Below, piece after piece: positions 63,101-64,000 of a stretch of DNA of 64,000 nt. The stretch's first letter is position 1. Each line of letters opens with the position of its first letter. The translations under genes were made by a program, and so were the position numbers. Source of the stretch: Zhengitettix transpicula (Eukaryota > Arthropoda > Insecta > Orthoptera > Tetrigidae); contig JAYJMR010000056.1 of assembly GCA_037074705.1 (NCBI GenBank), forward strand, positions 62,001 through 126,000. The letters run 5' to 3'. The notes beneath the pieces were generated by a model that was not told the origin of the DNA, made no database searches, and worked only from the letters and a program-made list of their open reading frames with translations.

Positions 63101-64000
63101 ATAAGACTTTGTTATTTGAAGATTCTTGGTTGGTGAAATTCCAAACTTGTCGTCGAAACGTCTAAATATTACGATATATTAATTAATATTAATGGATTAA
63201 GATTTTAGAAGTGCAGGTTTGAGTAATTTTTATAAAAAACGAGTCATTTATTATGAAATAAGACTTTGTTATTTGAAGATTCTTGGTTGGTGAAATTCCA
63301 AACTTGTCGTCGAAACGTCGAAATATTACGATATATTAATTAATATTAATGGATTAAGATTTTAGAAGTGCAGGTTTGAGTAATTTTTATAAAGAACGAG
63401 TCATTTATTATGAAAGAAGACTTTGTTATTTGAAGATTCTTGGTTGGTGAAATTCCAAACTTGTCGTCGAAACGTCGAAATATTTTGATATATTAATTAA
63501 TATTAATAGATTAAGATTTTAGAAGTGCTGGTTTGAGTAATTTTTATAAAGAACGAGTCATTTATTATAAAATAAGACTTTGTTATTTGAAGATTCTTGG
63601 TTGGTAAAATTCCAAACTTGTCGTCGAAACGTCGAAATATTACGATATATTAATTAATATTAATGGATTAAGATTTTAGAAGTGCTGGTTTGAGTAATTT
63701 TTATAAAGAACGAGTCATTTATTATGAAATAAGACTTTGTTATTTGAAGATTCTTGGTTGGTGAAATTCCAAACTTGTCGTCGAAACGTCGAAATATTAC
63801 GATATATTAATTAATATTAATGGATTAAGATTTTAGAAGTGCTGGTTTGAGTAATTTTTATAAAGAACGAGTCATTTATTATGAAATAAGACTTTGTTAT
63901 TTGAAGATTCTTGGTTGGTGAAATTCCAAACTTGTCGTCGAAACGTCGAAATATTACGATATATTAATTAATATTAATTGGTTAAGATTTTAGAAGTGCT
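60125..64000 (+). repeat. Right flank II: monomers 384-408, weak higher-order structure
   Basis: Twenty-four complete monomers and a 116-base partial one (63,885-64,000). Most are the ACG/GGATTA/GCA type with private changes: GTCTTTGAAACG (60,332), CGATATATT (60,501), CATTTAATATG (60,585), CTTCGTTGG (60,622), ACAAAGAACAAGTC (61,042), ATTCCGAAC (62,045), GGTTTGTG (62,972), GTCTAAATATT (63,161) and GAAAGAAG (63,413). Two units are short: ACTTTATTTG lacks three bases (near 61,387) and GGTGACAAAC lacks five (near 62,353). Monomers 400-401 are a neighbouring pair of the same AGATTA/GAC/TTTTTAAAAAG class. No block of more than a few units matches the interior in order. Confidence 0.75.

Larger units (their letters stand above)
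1..64000 (+). repeat. 157-bp AT-rich satellite DNA array filling the window
   Basis: The entire window is a head-to-tail tandem repeat. Successive AATAAGAC starts fall at 1, 158, 315, 472, 629 and so on to 63,885, giving a 157-bp period. Walking monomer by monomer gives 407 complete units plus a 116-base partial one; accumulated single-base indels leave the last start 15 bp short of a perfect 157-bp grid. All units lie in the same orientation and no other sequence interrupts them. The array runs off both edges, so its true length is unknown. Monomer 1 has 42 G/C bases of 157 (about 27%). Neighbouring monomers typically differ at a handful of positions. Homogenised arrays of this type are known from eukaryotic centromeric and pericentromeric heterochromatin. 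I do not recognise the family, so location and species are inference only. Confidence 0.99.

Noticed and set aside
1..64000. Protein-coding genes or open reading frames
   Set aside because: The unit is 157 bp (one more than a multiple of three), so any frame shifts at every monomer and meets the many TAA and TGA triplets. Any ORF is short, repeats with the satellite and has no start context or codon structure of a real gene.
1..64000. CRISPR array
   Set aside because: The repeats are contiguous with no unique spacers between them; the whole 157 bp is repeated and no cas-like genes are present.
1..64000. Transposable element ends or target-site duplications at module switches
   Set aside because: Switches between modules occur inside ordinary 157-bp monomers and keep the register. 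No terminal repeats, non-satellite sequence or poly(A) tails are seen at any switch.
1..64000. Inverted (minus-strand) monomers or strand switches
   Set aside because: Every monomer read carries AATAAGAC...CGTCGAAACGTCGAAA in the plus direction; no reversed unit was seen.

Overview
The whole 64 kb window is one uninterrupted, head-to-tail satellite DNA array. By eye I count 407 complete monomers plus a 116-base partial monomer at the right edge, all in the same orientation. The unit is 157 bp and about 27% GC (42 G/C in monomer 1). I find no gene, RNA gene, transposon, CRISPR array or unique sequence. Arrays of this size and form are typical of eukaryotic centromeric, pericentromeric or subtelomeric heterochromatin, so the window is eukaryotic. 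I do not recognise the monomer and cannot name a species. A 150-180 bp unit is the usual size for centromeric satellites (rice CentO and maize CentC are about 155-156 bp), but nothing here proves centromere identity.

Numbering the monomer from AATAAGAC (base 1), it has these parts: a short inverted repeat AAATAA-7-TTATTT across the monomer junction; a TTGGTTGG...CCAA stretch (27-46); a CpG-rich box with two tandem copies of CGTCGAAA (52-67); a perfect 14-bp palindrome ATATTAATTAATAT (77-90); and a variable right half. Six CpGs lie in an otherwise very AT-rich unit, five of them within bases 52-74. Class-defining variants fall mostly at 72-74 (ACG, GGG, ATG or TTG), in the palindrome (83, 84, 87), and at 95, 98-99, 109, 116, 124 and 144.

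Above the monomer there is a layered higher-order structure. Rare diagnostic variants recur in the same order and define a long module (C) present five times: about 9.1-15.7 kb, 15.7-22.7 kb, 26.2-31.2 kb, 37.2-43.0 kb and 45.5-50.9 kb. Successive copies are 45, 66, 71 and 48 monomers apart at one shared marker. Copies 1 and 2 form a tandem pair with a 45-monomer unit (copy 1 lacks three monomers). Copies 4 and 5, each followed by a second module (D), form another pair of 48 and 54 monomers. A 21-monomer module (B, 6.3-9.6 kb) recurs in whole or in part near 22.6, 24.8, 31.2, 32.5 and 35.2 kb.

Inside these lie younger tandem duplications of whole monomers: 9 (1.9-4.7 kb), 13 (33.1-37.2 kb, 2,041 bp), 4 (51.6-52.9 kb, 628 bp), 9 (52.6-55.4 kb, 1,413 bp) and 5 (58.6-60.1 kb, 785 bp, apparently identical). 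Almost every rearrangement keeps the 157-bp register, as expected of unequal crossing-over or replication slippage between monomers. From 55.4 kb to the right edge most monomers carry private changes and long-range order is weak.

Single-base indels are clustered rather than spread evenly. Most lie at 1-5, 9.9-20.2, 28.2-28.9 and 48.3-49.9 kb, while 50,077-60,124 keeps perfect 157-bp spacing. This could be a sequencing or assembly signature and should be kept in mind when reading the fine structure.
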